From Niebla homalea (lineage: Eukaryota; Ascomycota; Lecanoromycetes; Lecanorales; Ramalinaceae): a DNA stretch of 64,000 nucleotides. The DNA lies in the NCBI GenBank assembly GCA_019925105.1, contig JAHGAU010000001.1, positions 2,108,001-2,172,000 of the forward strand. Direction: 5' to 3'. Below the pieces are notes generated by a model. That model was given only the letters and a program-made list of their open reading frames with translations, was not told the origin of the DNA and searched no databases. The position numbers were made by a program, and so were the translations under genes. Every line of letters begins with the position of its first letter. Position 1 is the stretch's first letter. This document shows, piece by piece, positions 33,388 to 44,721 of the stretch.

Positions 33388-36300
33388 ATGACTGAGTACT
33401 TGTCAAAACTGCGGTAGTATCCATACGCTGTCATTGCTCTGAACCCGTACGCTAACTCGCTCCGTAGAGAATTGGGCTCGCTCCCCCATATAGTACATTG
33501 GTTCTGTGAACGTGTCGAGGACGACGATCCTCACTTCAAGGAAGCCTCTACTGAACCTGCCTCTCATCTGCGTGTCAATGTCAATCTTCGCCGTGACCAG
33601 GCTGCTGAATGTTTGCTCCTCTATTCTTTCGACGATGCAGCCGAATATCAAGACCAGCTGAGTCAAGCGATCAATTTGCAATTGGGCAGATGTGACTCCT
33701 GCATTGAAGGGTATTACAAAGCGAAGCAAAAGCTGCTGGCATCATTGCGACACAACTATGATGAGGAGAATGTACTACTTATGGAAAAGGCGCTTAATGA
33801 AAAGGACATTGAGAGAATCAACCATGGCCTCGACCATACTGCTCAAATGCTAGAGCGACTAGAGCCCAGCAAAAGGAACAGAACAGCCTTGGCGAAGGTT
33901 GACCAGATGGCTCTTTATGAAGCTCTTTGCAATGATGCAATGGCAAAGGATCAGGACATTCTTCGTCAAAGTTTCCAGCGGCCGTTCGCACTGGTCCAAA
34001 CGAACAAGCCGATGCTCGTAGCACGTTATGTTCCCGCTGCTACAGCGTTTTTATTTGACACTAATGATAAACGACGAACTTGGGCCGTTCAGACGTGGTC
34101 AAGGCAGCGCGCCACTCCGTCCAAAGACGATTTTAATTTTGCCATCCGGGATCCCTTACTCAGACACTTACAGCTCGTCTCCGAGAATGTGCTTGACGAA
34201 GCAGTGCTCCAGCGAACATGGCATGGCATTGGCTTAATAGTGAATAACTTAGACAATGATCTCGTGACACACTCACTTCGGGCCATGGAAATCGATGTTT
34301 TCAAACTAGCGCTCGACCACCTCCAATACGAGGCAAGCAGTTTCAGGGTACTTGTCGAGACTATACAAAAGCTGCTAGAGCTAGCACCAAAGGATTTCTG
34401 GGACTCGCTCGGGGCTATCTCTCCTACCACATTTATTGAGCAAATCTTCAACAACAAGCAGTATGACAGATACATGGAACAAGCCTCGCCGGAAGATGTT
34501 GGAGAACCATCAGCCCTTCAAGATATGCTGACATGGATCAGACCTTTCCTGTCTTCATTGGATATCGCACACCAAGTCGGAGTCTGCCGATCGTTGGCTT
34601 TCCAACTCTTGAATAGATTGCAGGCCGAGCGGTTTCCGAGACATGTGCGAGCTGAGTGCTACGGGAAGGGACTTGCTACCTTGGCATGGACTCTCAGCAA
34701 TGTGAACAAAGATGGAGCCACCCTTGGCTCGACAGCTCGCATTGTTGCGAGTGACGTTCTAGAAGTGATCAGTGACTACATCGATTCCATTGCCAGGCCT
34801 ATCGCCCCTTCACATGGGAAAGCAACAGAAATCGAATGCTCTGAGTCGAGTTATAGAATTCTCAAGACCACTCTCGCGATAGAATGCAAATCTGCTAAAA
34901 CCGACTATGAAACTCTGAAGTCATCATCTGCGGACATCAAAAGTCTGCCTGCGGGTCCTGCGGCTCATTCCACCCAAGTGTGGGACACAATAATTCGTAA
35001 CATGAATCCCGGGAACCTGGACTTAGCAAGGGCCTCCTTGGTGGGCATCACTAACTTGACAGGCTTGGAGAAGTTCAAAGTGAGCGCTGCAGAGCCTCAT
35101 TCAAGTGAGAAAAGCGGGTACAATATAAAGCTTGGCCGTTTGACCCATTTGGTGTGTCAAATCATGGAGCGTATCTTGGAATTCAGTCCGCGAGATCTGG
35201 ACAGGCTCTATAGAACCCCAGAATCTGCGACTGCGTTGATATCCTCGCTGTTTGCTGCTGATGCGAATCTCTACCTGGCTGGCGTAAATTTGATCAAGAC
35301 AATCAGCTCAGAGACAGCTCGATGCGAGGCCATCGGGCATCTTTTGAGAACGTCATTGGGAACGACACTCAACGCTTTGTCATGGGGAATCGGGCGCATT
35401 GCTCGCGCTAGAAGCTATTCATCCTGCCCACGCCTACTTAGGACTTCAACTGATGTACTTGATGCTCTTTGTGATTCCCAAGATGGGATCCTTCGGACTA
35501 AGTCGTTGGCTAATGATGGAGAAGCCCAAGCTCTTCAGCACATTTGGGAACACCAATGGCAAGGACTCAAAATGATCTATGAGATGACTGAAATGTGGGC
35601 ACGTAATAAAGTTGATGATCCCGGATCTTTGAAAGAATTCTGCCGGGATACCATGCAATTCTCTGAGCATTTGTTCGACCAATATAGTGTTTTTGCAAGC
35701 GTGCTCAAAAGTCGAAACCAAATCAAAGTCGAGGACACTGGTCTAGCAGCTACAGATTCCACGGACAGGGACCTCCTGAAGCCTCCCGCCACTACGATGT
35801 TGGCATTGGTCAAATGGTTGAGGCTCCGTGACTTATTTCTTGTCGAGATCGCCGTCAAGCTGACGAACAAGCTCTTGAGCCGACTGACAGAGTTTGGCAT
35901 GCTCATAGATGAACACACAGCAAAATTCCTAGAGCAGATTGTTCTTGGTGGACCGCAAGGCCGAACAAATATGACACCGCAAGAGAAGGCGGAGCTTTCT
36001 CAAGCGCTGGAGAAGAATATCGGTCGGTCCATTTCGATACCTATCGATTCTGATTTGCAGACGCCGATGGACGTAAAGCCTGCGCTTATCCAGAAAGGGG
36101 AAACTATCAAGGAAACGTCTCAGCTCAAGTCCTCGCCCCTTGATATGGACGCCTGGAGGGCAAAGACCCAGGACTCCGCCAATCGTTCCACTCAGCCGTC
36201 TTTGAAAGACAATGAGGACCTCGTTTCCTCAACTAAACGAGCTCTCCTCATCCACGACAAGAAATTGGCAGCTCCTACAAAACCAGGGAAAGGAGCCTCT

Positions 36301-39300
36301 AGTGGGGGTCAAAATACACAATCAGACGCTGACCGAGCTCTGTTCCGTGAAAAACGTGAAAGGGAAAAGGAAGCAAAGAGAAAGAGGGATGCAGACAATC
36401 TGGCAATGGTCAAGAGAAAAGCCGGGGCCGGTGGCCAAGCATTGGGAGAGGGCTCTGGTCTAAATGATCTCGGGGTCATAGGCAAAGACCATACCCCTAA
36501 GGGACCTAGCATGATGGTTTCGTCAGACCCTGAATCGGACACTGAAGAGGACCTAGACGAAGGTTTATTTGGACCAAAGGCAAAGGGTCTGAGAGCTTCG
36601 GATGCAGTTCAGGAGTATCGAGCCGGCAAAGCTATGCAAAATCCTCGAGGCCCTGTCAAAAAGATGAAGCAGGTCAGATCTGCCAAAGACATGCGCGCAC
36701 GGCTGGCGCCAGATCTGAGTCCATTGCACAAAGTGATCCTGGGGTGGGACATCTTCCACAATGGCGACTTCCCTCCAGGCTCCAATAGGGACGATTACAG
36801 CTTGGTCACGAGCACCTTTCGCACCCCACTAGAATACCAATCCACTTTTGAGCCTCTCTTAATCCTTGAGGCCTGGCAGAGTTTCCTCAAATCTAGGGAA
36901 GAGGGTAACTTCAAAACCTTTGAGATTAAGGTCTCTAGCAGGATGACCGTTGATGCGTTTATTGAGATGAGCACTTCGATGCCCATGAACGAGGCAAAGG
37001 AGCAAGCAATTGGCGAAGCAGATATAGTACTGCTTTCAAAAGGCAACTCCCCGGCCCGAGACTTCCAGCAACCTCACTGCCTTGCTCGTATCTGGAAGAT
37101 CAGCCGCAAGAAAGGCACGATGGAAGTGACTTATCGAGTCAATGTCGGCAACATTTTGGTAGGATCTATGGTTCCAAATTCAATCTTGTATTGCGCCAAG
37201 GTCGCTTCGATGACGCCTCTGGAACGTGAATACGGAGCTCTACTAGGTCTGAAATACTTTGACCTGTGCGACGAAGTGACTCGAGCGAGACCCTCTCCGA
37301 TTCTAGAGTATACAGAGAAGCTGCTTGATCCGTTAATGCACATCTACAACATCAACATGGCGCAGGCGAAGGCGGTCAGATCTGCTATCGACAATGACGC
37401 TTTCACGCTTGTTCAGGGTCCACCTGGTTCGGGAAAGACCAAAACGATCGTAGCCATCGTTGGCGCCTTATTGACGAAGAGCTCGACGGAAAAGGGCCAG
37501 ACAATTTCACGTCCTCCAGCATTGGATGCACAAGGGTCGCGAAATCATGCGAGCGCTGCCAAGAAGCTGCTGGTGTGCGCTCCTAGCAATGCCGCCGTTG
37601 ACGAGCTGGTGATGCGGTTCAAGCAAGGCACGAAGACCATCTCTGGACATCCTCAGATTCTGTCTGTGGTACGACTGGGTCGAAGCGATGCCATAAATGC
37701 AAATGTGATAGATGTGACGCTTGAAGAGCTCGTGAATGCAAAGCTCAACATTGCAGGAGGTGGGAGGAGAAACGGTGCCGCGGAAGACTTGGGCAAATTG
37801 CTTAGCGCCCATAAAACAGCCTGCGCTGACTTCAACGTTTTGAAGGATACAATCGATGGGCTCAAGGCAGTGGGCAAGCCTATCGGTCCAGAGCAAAACC
37901 GTGACCTGGAAGTCATGAAAAGGAAAAAGCAGCAGCTCAGCAATCAGATCGACCAGGCTCGAGACAGTGGCAACACCGCAGCCAGGGACGCCGAGATCAA
38001 TCGGCGGCGTGTCCAGCAGGAAGTACTTGATAGCGCTGACATTATTTGTGCTACGCTTAGTGGGAGTGGTCACGAAATGTTTCAAGGACTCAATATCGAA
38101 TTCGAAACTGTCATCATTGACGAAGCCGCACAGTCGATAGAGCTCAGCGCGCTCATTCCCTTGAAATACGGGTGCTCGAAATGCATTTTGGTGGGAGACC
38201 CAAAGCAATTGCCACCTACTGTGCTTTCTCGGGAAGCCGCCAGGTTCCAATATGAACAGAGCCTCTTTGTTCGCATGCAGGTCAATCATCCGCGTGATGT
38301 CCATCTCCTGGACGTACAGTATCGTATGCACCCCGAGATAAGCGCATTCCCTAGCAGGGCGTTCTATGATGCCAGGCTTGTAGACGGTCCTCACATGGCA
38401 AATCAGCGAGCCAAACCATGGCACAAGAACGATCTTCTGGGCCCGTATCGCTTCTTTGATGTGAAGGGCTTCCATCAAAGCGCACCCCGAGGCCACTCAT
38501 TAATCAATCTTGCAGAGGTTGATATTGCTATGAAACTGTATCACCGTTTGACGTCCGACTGCCAAAACTACGACTTCCACGGCAAGATAGGCATCATTAC
38601 TCCTTACAAAAGCCAGCTGCGGGAGTTGCGCTCACGCTTTGCCCAAAAGTACGGCGACGCGATCTTGACGTCGATTGAGTTTAACACCACCGATGCCTTT
38701 CAGGGGCGCGAGAGCGAGGTTGTAATCTTCTCTTGCGTCCGGGCATCCATCAATCAGGGGATTGGCTTTCTTTCAGACATTCGTCGCATGAATGTCGGGA
38801 TTACGAGGGCTCAGTCATCCCTGTGGGTCCTGGGCAATTCACAATCACTTATGCAAGGCGAGTTCTGGAGCCGTCTGATTGATGACGCCAAGGCACGACA
38901 TCGTTACAGTAGTGGTGAATTGGATGCCTTGTTGCAGAAGCCTGTCAAGATTGATGATGTAAGGCCTCCAATATCATCGGCTTCAACTGGGGTCAGGAAC
39001 AATGACGTCGACATGCCGGATGTGCCCAATGCGAATCCCCTGACGTCCCCTACCCTACCAGGTGGGTTCAATGGATTGAACGATATGCGCAAATGCAATG
39101 CATGTGGCAGCTTTGCTCATCGTACTTATGATTGCGATAACGCGGAAGCTTTGGAGGAGGCTCAAGGCCGGTGTCGACGCTGCGATACTGTAGGTCACAG
39201 GAAGAGAAGCTGCACCGCACTACGATGTCATACTTGTGGCTTATTTGGGCATTCTACTGAGCTTTGTAGAAGCGACAAAGTACTCTCCACAAAGGAGCGT

Positions 39301-39867
39301 ATGAGAGTCAGCCGTCAAGAGATTCAGCACAGGGCTGAACGTGACCTTCAACCGGAGGTCCAGCGCAAGAAGCAATTGGGCGACCATGACCGACCCATCC
39401 CAACAGTGAGATCAACCTCAGCAGCATTCCCAATTGAGGTGGAGCAGAAGAAGCGGAAAAGAGAGACGTCGCCAATCAACTCGCCTACAGGTGTCACTCC
39501 TGCCGACATGCCTCCCCAGTCCGCAGGAAATCCCAAGCGGCCATGGAAGGAGAATGCATCAAACCAGAAAGATTCCATGTATCGATATGGCTCTATTCGA
39601 GGTGGTGATGCTTGGCAGCCGCCCAAAGGACCTAAAGGCCATGCAGTTAGTGTCAATCCTCCACAGCCTAAGGATCTCCATCGACCGTCCACAAATTCTG
39701 GTCTGCCGCAGGTAGCGAACGGTAATTCAAGTACTATAATTCAAACTGGGAGGATAGGTTTGACCTCGGCGGGCCCGCCTCCTCCCCAACAAAATGTGGT
39801 CAAGCCGCCCAAGAAGAGGAGGCCGAAAGAGGTCGACCCCTTTATCAAGCCCAAGAAGCGCGGGTGA
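33388..39867 (+). CDS. Sen1-like superfamily 1 helicase with C-terminal CCHC zinc knuckles
   Basis: A nuclear RNA/DNA helicase; yeast Sen1 terminates non-coding transcription and resolves R-loops. Model: exon 1 33388-33413 (MTEYLSKLR), 54-bp intron (branch GCTAAC), exon 2 33468-39867, giving 2141 residues. The N-terminal 900 residues are a helical repeat region with the Sen1-type start (SLPHIVHWFCERVEDDDPHF). A charged linker follows. The helicase core has Walker A GPPGSGKTKT (about 1327), ICATLSGSGHEMF, DEAAQSIE (about 1560), GDPKQLPPTVLS, DVQYRMHPEIS, TTDAFQGRESEVV and RRMNVGITRAQ. Residues about 1885-1944 form three CX2CX4HX4C zinc knuckles (CNACGSFAHRTYDC, CRRCDTVGHRKRSC, CHTCGLFGHSTELC), a feature absent from yeast Sen1. 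A basic Lys-rich end (PKKRRPKEVDPFIKPKKRG) is a likely nuclear localisation signal. Confidence 0.93.
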
Positions 39868-40098
39868 GCCACCAATTTTCGGATGCATTATCATTGTACA
39901 TAGCCTGCATCACAATCGTACATAAGCCTTCATTCATGTGTGATTGCACGTGCGAGGACTTGAGTATGCAGAACATGCAAGGGGTCATTGTCTTCACATT
40001 CCACATTCTTCTCACGGGACCCTTGCTTTCCTGCGTCTCCTCGCCATTGCTTCTCGCAAAAGCACTTTCATTATCCTACAACCAACCCCAAAATAATC
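39868..40098. other. Short spacer between co-oriented genes
   Basis: 231 bp between the Sen1-like stop and the next ATG. An in-frame ATG at 39988 exists, but the one at 40099 is preferred for the next gene. Nothing else recognised. Confidence 0.35.
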
Positions 40099-42930
40099 AT
40101 GGCTGGGCCGGACGATGGCCCTCTACTGCTCCCTATATGCTATCATCAGCCAGCACCGTCGCCAACCACAGAGCAGTCCTCCAGCACCTATCCAAACCAA
40201 TCCTCCCATTCAACGGTCAAGCGTCCTACAGGCAAACGGCCCGGAGGACAGGCCATCACCAAACAGACGTCCATCTCCTTCCGCAGCGAACGTCGCAGCC
40301 CTCCCGACCAACCCCACCGATTCTACCTGAGCGGAGGCGGCCCTTCATCAAGACCCCAACTACCACCATCCAACGACCACCACCTCCAGCGTCTGCAAGC
40401 CCGGGACAACGACTTCGCCACCAAGGTCGATCACGACGGGCGGACGAGGGTGAAACGCAACTACGAAAAGCAGTATCACCAATGGAGCCGTTCCCGGAGC
40501 GCGATCCTCACCCAGGAGGAGGAGGCCATCATAGGGTCTCCCCAGCCGAATGAGGAGCGCGTTGCCGGGCTCCAGAAGCCGCGACGCAGCTTCTCTCGGC
40601 TGAGCCTATCTCGGCTGAGCAAGCTGTCGAGATCAAAGCCCGAGCCACGGAGGCGGTCGTCGGCGGAGGCGTCGTCAGCGCCTGTCAAGGTGCGGCGGTG
40701 TGTGAGTGGGAAGAGGTTCAACGAGATCGTGCCAGAAGAGGGAAAATGGGACGGGGGGCCAACAACATATGCCGATGTCGATAGAGCCGCGGAGACTGAG
40801 GATGATATTCGTCAAGGCAAGAAGGATGCAAGCGAAAGTACAGGGGAGCTCAGATACGGGAATATCGACTTCGTCAAGCATGCTGCGCCTGGTACTTCAA
40901 AGTTTCAGGAAGCTCACGAAAGTGAAAGCACCAAGGAGGAGAACCAGAGGGAGAGTTCCAAGAGTAAGAGTGCGAAGAAGCAGAAAGAGGGCCGTAAGGC
41001 CTCGAAGGAGTCGAAGAGCAAGAGCAGAAGTCCTGCCGCTGACAAGAGTGCGGAGGTGAGTCGTGATCAGAAACAGCAGAGTGGGTCTGGTCTTGTGCGG
41101 AAGATATCGAGGAACTTGCGTGAGAAAGCGAAGAAGCGAGATTCCGCCGTCAAAGTTTCACCAGTGCCACCGCCCATTTTGCCGCTCCCAGCCTCTGGCT
41201 CTCTCCACGTGGGATTGGAGAACATTGGGAGAGATGGATACGCTGTGGTCCAGGGCCCGACCAATCCTCCAAGGAGATACATGCTAGACAAGATCTTGCC
41301 AAGAACGTCCTCCGATCTTGAGAGGCTTTCAGGCATCCAGGCACATAGGAGTAATTACAAAGGGTTGTTTGTGAAGAGCCCCATCAGGTCAAAAGCTCCA
41401 AAGGAAGCCCACTTTGAGCATTCGAAGTCAAGCAGTAATGCAACAATGGAACCTCTACCCGTTATAGATTCGCGCTCATCCTTGGACATGCTGACCAAGG
41501 CTCAACAACCAATGGAGGATTCAAGCATGGCGACACCATCTTTGGAGGCAACGACGATAGCTAGGCCATCCTTGGAGGTACCAAGGGTGGTCGCTGGGCA
41601 CTCGAAATCGCCCTCAATGGTATCCACAGGATCGAATGTAGATGACAATCAATCGGATGCCTCTTCAGCAGTATTGTCACATGCCCTCAGTGTCTCTATT
41701 CAGAGAGGTATTGCCCAAGGGCCTGAAAGGCCCCGGCCCGAAACGCCACCAATGTCGAGTCCTCCTCCAAACATCGCCTTACCACCAGTGCCAGAAGGAC
41801 AGACGGCTTCCCTGATACCCAGACCCATGGACACAATGTTCGAGCAGAGTCATCACAGTCCTGATCATTCGCCGTCCAGAACCAAACCCTCGTCAGAAAG
41901 ATATACGGTCTTTCCAAAGAGTCCAACGAGGAAACCTATAGGTGAAACCCGGCAGCCTGTGTCTCCCACCAAGCCATCGAAGGATGAGAGATCGGATCGA
42001 CTAGTCTCAAAGCCTTCAGTGAGGGTGAAGATCACGCAAAATTTCCCGGATCCACCGCCATCAGACAAAGTGTCATCAGAGGAAAAACTGGGACCCGAGC
42101 CATATCCAGACACTGGACCTTCTATGCCTGCTGAGCTGCCGGCTGAGACCTTGTCACGGTCAAGGCCAGAACGCACACGTAGCACAAAATTAAAGGACCT
42201 CAACAGACACAGACGACGACGAGCCGATCGCGAGATACCACCAATGCCTGAGATCAAACCAGGTGGCACCCACCATGATCAAATTGTACGCTTCTCGATG
42301 ACAAATTCACCAGAGCAGCATGTCCCTCTAGACGTCATCTGTGAGAACGCCAAGGAGCACCAGGACGGATCAGAAGGAGATGTCAATCCAGTGTTCAACG
42401 ATCAAGAGGGGTCAAGCGCACATCTAGGCTTCTCTCATGTCCTTCAATTAGATCAGCGGCCAGCTACTACTTCTTCTGGAACAGGAGATGAGAAGGCCAC
42501 GAAGGTTGAGCTCATGAATAATAGGTTGGTCCGTGGAAGTGCCCCAATTGCCCAAGATCACGGAAATGAACAGTCTCCTCAGCAGAAGGTGAACGGCAAA
42601 AGATCTGCTGCAAGACTGCTCGAATCTCCTGAGCTTGAGCCTTGTCATCCCCCAGATTCCGGACCAGCCGAACTCACCCGTGAATTAATGAAGTCCATCT
42701 CGTCCAAGTCGATCGGGGAAGAGACGGATGGCTTCGAGAGCCAAGACGCTAAGATACGCAGGCTGGAAAGCACAATCGAAACCCTCGTATGGATGCTTGC
42801 CCAGGGTATAATTGCCAGAGAAACGAGGAGTGCGGGCGATGGCAACAGTAAGAGCAACCAGTTGGACGCCAAACCTGGGGCACAGGCGCCGTTCACGGTG
42901 AACCATCAAGATGATTCCTCTGCTACATAG
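40099..42930 (+). CDS. Large Ser/Pro/Lys-rich disordered protein
   Basis: An intronless frame of 943 residues from ATG 40099 (context ATCATGG); an in-frame ATG 37 codons upstream begins an atypical stretch and is disfavoured. I do not recognise a named family. A compact conserved-looking block lies near residues 90-145 (LQARDNDFATKVDHDGRTRV, YEKQYHQWSRSRSAI), followed by basic Ser/Arg motifs (SFSRLSLSRLSKLSRSKPEP), a Lys/Ser-rich block (about 270-330), Pro-rich PxxP-type runs (VPPPILPLPASG) and a C-terminal amphipathic helix (IRRLESTIETLVWMLAQG) that could form a coiled coil. No membrane span or catalytic motif. The composition suggests a scaffold or a phosphoregulated adaptor; similar proteins in relatives have been labelled serine-rich or nuclear RNA-binding without evidence that I know of. 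Confidence 0.7.
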   Translation: MAGPDDGPLLLPICYHQPAPSPTTEQSSSTYPNQSSHSTVKRPTGKRPGGQAITKQTSISFRSERRSPPDQPHRFYLSGGGPSSRPQLPPSNDHHLQRLQARDNDFATKVDHDGRTRVKRNYEKQYHQWSRSRSAILTQEEEAIIGSPQPNEERVAGLQKPRRSFSRLSLSRLSKLSRSKPEPRRRSSAEASSAPVKVRRCVSGKRFNEIVPEEGKWDGGPTTYADVDRAAETEDDIRQGKKDASESTGELRYGNIDFVKHAAPGTSKFQEAHESESTKEENQRESSKSKSAKKQKEGRKASKESKSKSRSPAADKSAEVSRDQKQQSGSGLVRKISRNLREKAKKRDSAVKVSPVPPPILPLPASGSLHVGLENIGRDGYAVVQGPTNPPRRYMLDKILPRTSSDLERLSGIQAHRSNYKGLFVKSPIRSKAPKEAHFEHSKSSSNATMEPLPVIDSRSSLDMLTKAQQPMEDSSMATPSLEATTIARPSLEVPRVVAGHSKSPSMVSTGSNVDDNQSDASSAVLSHALSVSIQRGIAQGPERPRPETPPMSSPPPNIALPPVPEGQTASLIPRPMDTMFEQSHHSPDHSPSRTKPSSERYTVFPKSPTRKPIGETRQPVSPTKPSKDERSDRLVSKPSVRVKITQNFPDPPPSDKVSSEEKLGPEPYPDTGPSMPAELPAETLSRSRPERTRSTKLKDLNRHRRRRADREIPPMPEIKPGGTHHDQIVRFSMTNSPEQHVPLDVICENAKEHQDGSEGDVNPVFNDQEGSSAHLGFSHVLQLDQRPATTSSGTGDEKATKVELMNNRLVRGSAPIAQDHGNEQSPQQKVNGKRSAARLLESPELEPCHPPDSGPAELTRELMKSISSKSIGEETDGFESQDAKIRRLESTIETLVWMLAQGIIARETRSAGDGNSKSNQLDAKPGAQAPFTVNHQDDSSAT

Positions 42931-43245
42931 AGAGAGTGTAGCTCAGAGTTGTAACAGTACACTTTCCCTTTGAGTAGATTTGGTGTTGAAAAGTTGACTA
43001 GCTTTAATGGCCGATCAGTCCTTGCGCAGTGCCCAGAAGAACTTGCTTTCGTGGAATCGGGGACGTGAACAGGGGATGTAGAGGCATCAATACCATTAAT
43101 TAGTAGTTTTAATTCAAGAAGGGGCTGCAATTTCAGCCCATCCATTACTCAAGATTTTGGGTTTTTGTGTACGAGGCCCAGTGACAGAGAGTAGTCTGTG
43201 CTGGGATTTTGTTGATCGTTCAGATTGGTTCCCAGCATCATATCC
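42931..43245. other. Convergent spacer
   Basis: 315 bp between converging genes. Nothing recognised beyond AT-rich 3' flank sequence. Confidence 0.35.
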
Positions 43246-44028
43246 TCACGGTGGAATCTCTTTGCCTTGCCAATCCCAACATTTGCCTCTACCTGCTAGC
43301 CCAACGTCCTTGACCACTTGGCAGAGTCGCTCTGCGGCAAACTCAGGAGTGAACAATTTCTCCTCTGGTGTGCTGCCCCAAAATTCTGCGCTCAAACCTG
43401 TCTTCACGGTTCCAGGATGCAAAGACACGCACATGGCATTGTCGCCACACCTTTGCTTCAGGAAAATGTCAACGCTCTTCGCAATAGAATTGACAGCAGC
43501 TTTACTAGCCCTGTAGGAGTACCACCCGCCAAGAGCGTTGTCCGAGATGCTCCCGACTCGAGCTGACATTAGAGCTAGAATCGCAGTTGATGGTAGACTA
43601 TCTATTCTTTCAAGCTTCGTAGATTTGCGAGGTAAGAGAGGCGACAAGTGCTTGGATAGTAGCAGCGGACCGAGCGCGTTCACTCGAAATGTGGTGAGAG
43701 CGTCTTCAAAATCTATTTGCATGGGAGATTTTTCAGGATGAAGTATGCCAGGGATGCAAAAAGCGAGACGTAGATAAGAATCTGCAAAACGAGACCTGCA
43801 GTGATCGACTGCCTTCGACATGCTACTCTCGTCAAGGACGTCTAATTTTAGGACGTTAAGTCTTTCTTTATCGACCTGCAGGCCATCGAGAATGTTACTC
43901 TTGACTTCGTCCAGATCGGTCCGAGCTGTTGCAACGACAGGCAGGTTTGTCCTTGTCAAAAGTCTCCTGGCCAACTGCAGACCAATCCCTCGGGACGCAG
44001 GAGACACAAACACCCAAGCCTTTGCCAT
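43246..44028 (-). CDS. Short-chain dehydrogenase/reductase
   Basis: 260 residues from the ATG at 44028 (MAKAWVFVSPASRGIGLQLA); a further in-frame ATG at 44151 would add 41 hydrophobic/basic residues of doubtful value. The nucleotide-binding turn is SPASRGIG in place of the usual TGxxxGIG, and the catalytic pair is Y-x-x-x-K in YSYRASKAAVNSIAKSVD. NALGPLLLSKHLSPLL carries the NAG-like motif as VNALGP. SDR enzymes are NAD(P)H-dependent oxidoreductases; the substrate is unknown. The Thr-Gly to Ser-Pro change at the cofactor turn is seen in some fungal members and need not abolish binding. Its neighbours give no pathway. Confidence 0.82.
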   Translation of the reverse strand: MAKAWVFVSPASRGIGLQLARRLLTRTNLPVVATARTDLDEVKSNILDGLQVDKERLNVLKLDVLDESSMSKAVDHCRSRFADSYLRLAFCIPGILHPEKSPMQIDFEDALTTFRVNALGPLLLSKHLSPLLPRKSTKLERIDSLPSTAILALMSARVGSISDNALGGWYSYRASKAAVNSIAKSVDIFLKQRCGDNAMCVSLHPGTVKTGLSAEFWGSTPEEKLFTPEFAAERLCQVVKDVGLAGRGKCWDWQGKEIPP

Positions 44029-44721
44029 GCTACGGAGATATAATGTCTTGCAGGACAAGGGAAGCTTATTATACAGATGCAAGAATCGGACCAGATTCTC
44101 AATAAGCAAGGAGCAGGTAATCCTTAGGTATGTCGAAAAGAGGAAAAGCAATACAATCGTTCAAGCAAGCTTCTCCGGTCCGGGCTTCAAACTCAACCTG
44201 AGAGTAGATGTATGAGATAGTCAAATGGATGGTCGCAGCTGGCCGCTGCTGCTCAAATAATATATAAAGAAAGAAGTCATGCGATGAAGAAAGAGATGTA
44301 GAAAGCAGCGGGCTGGGGGCGAATGCTAGTTCCATATTAATGAAGCAGATCCACGTGGCTAGGTACGCTGTGGCTGTGGCCGCTAGTTCTAATGGAGATC
44401 TCTTGGCGATGAGGCGGCATAAATTACCACCACATCGACATCCCGCCTATGATATACCCATGAATTCGACACTCGAATTGATATTGGACGACTTCAAGCC
44501 CCAAGAAGCAAAAATTTTGAGTCCTAGCAGCTGAATCCTTGGAGCGAAGCCTTGCTCTCAGATGATCCCTCAAGCCATTGCGCCAGCAGTTGCCCAGGCA
44601 CAGCTTTTGCCAAAGCTCGACACAACGATTTCTGCTTTTCGCAAGTTCAGCGTGAAATGATTCATCTCCAATCAGTGCCGAGATCGCCTCCTCCATTGGT
44701 ACGCCTGATCTGAGCAATATA
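44029..44721. promoter_or_regulatory. Divergent promoter region SDR / WASP
   Basis: 693 bp between two divergent genes. Small frames (for example 44340-44534 +) lack any signature. No specific site recognised. Confidence 0.35.

Noticed and set aside
39988..40098. Upstream in-frame ATG for the large disordered protein
   Set aside because: The added 37 residues are unlike the rest and the later ATG has a better context; the earlier start is possible but less likely.
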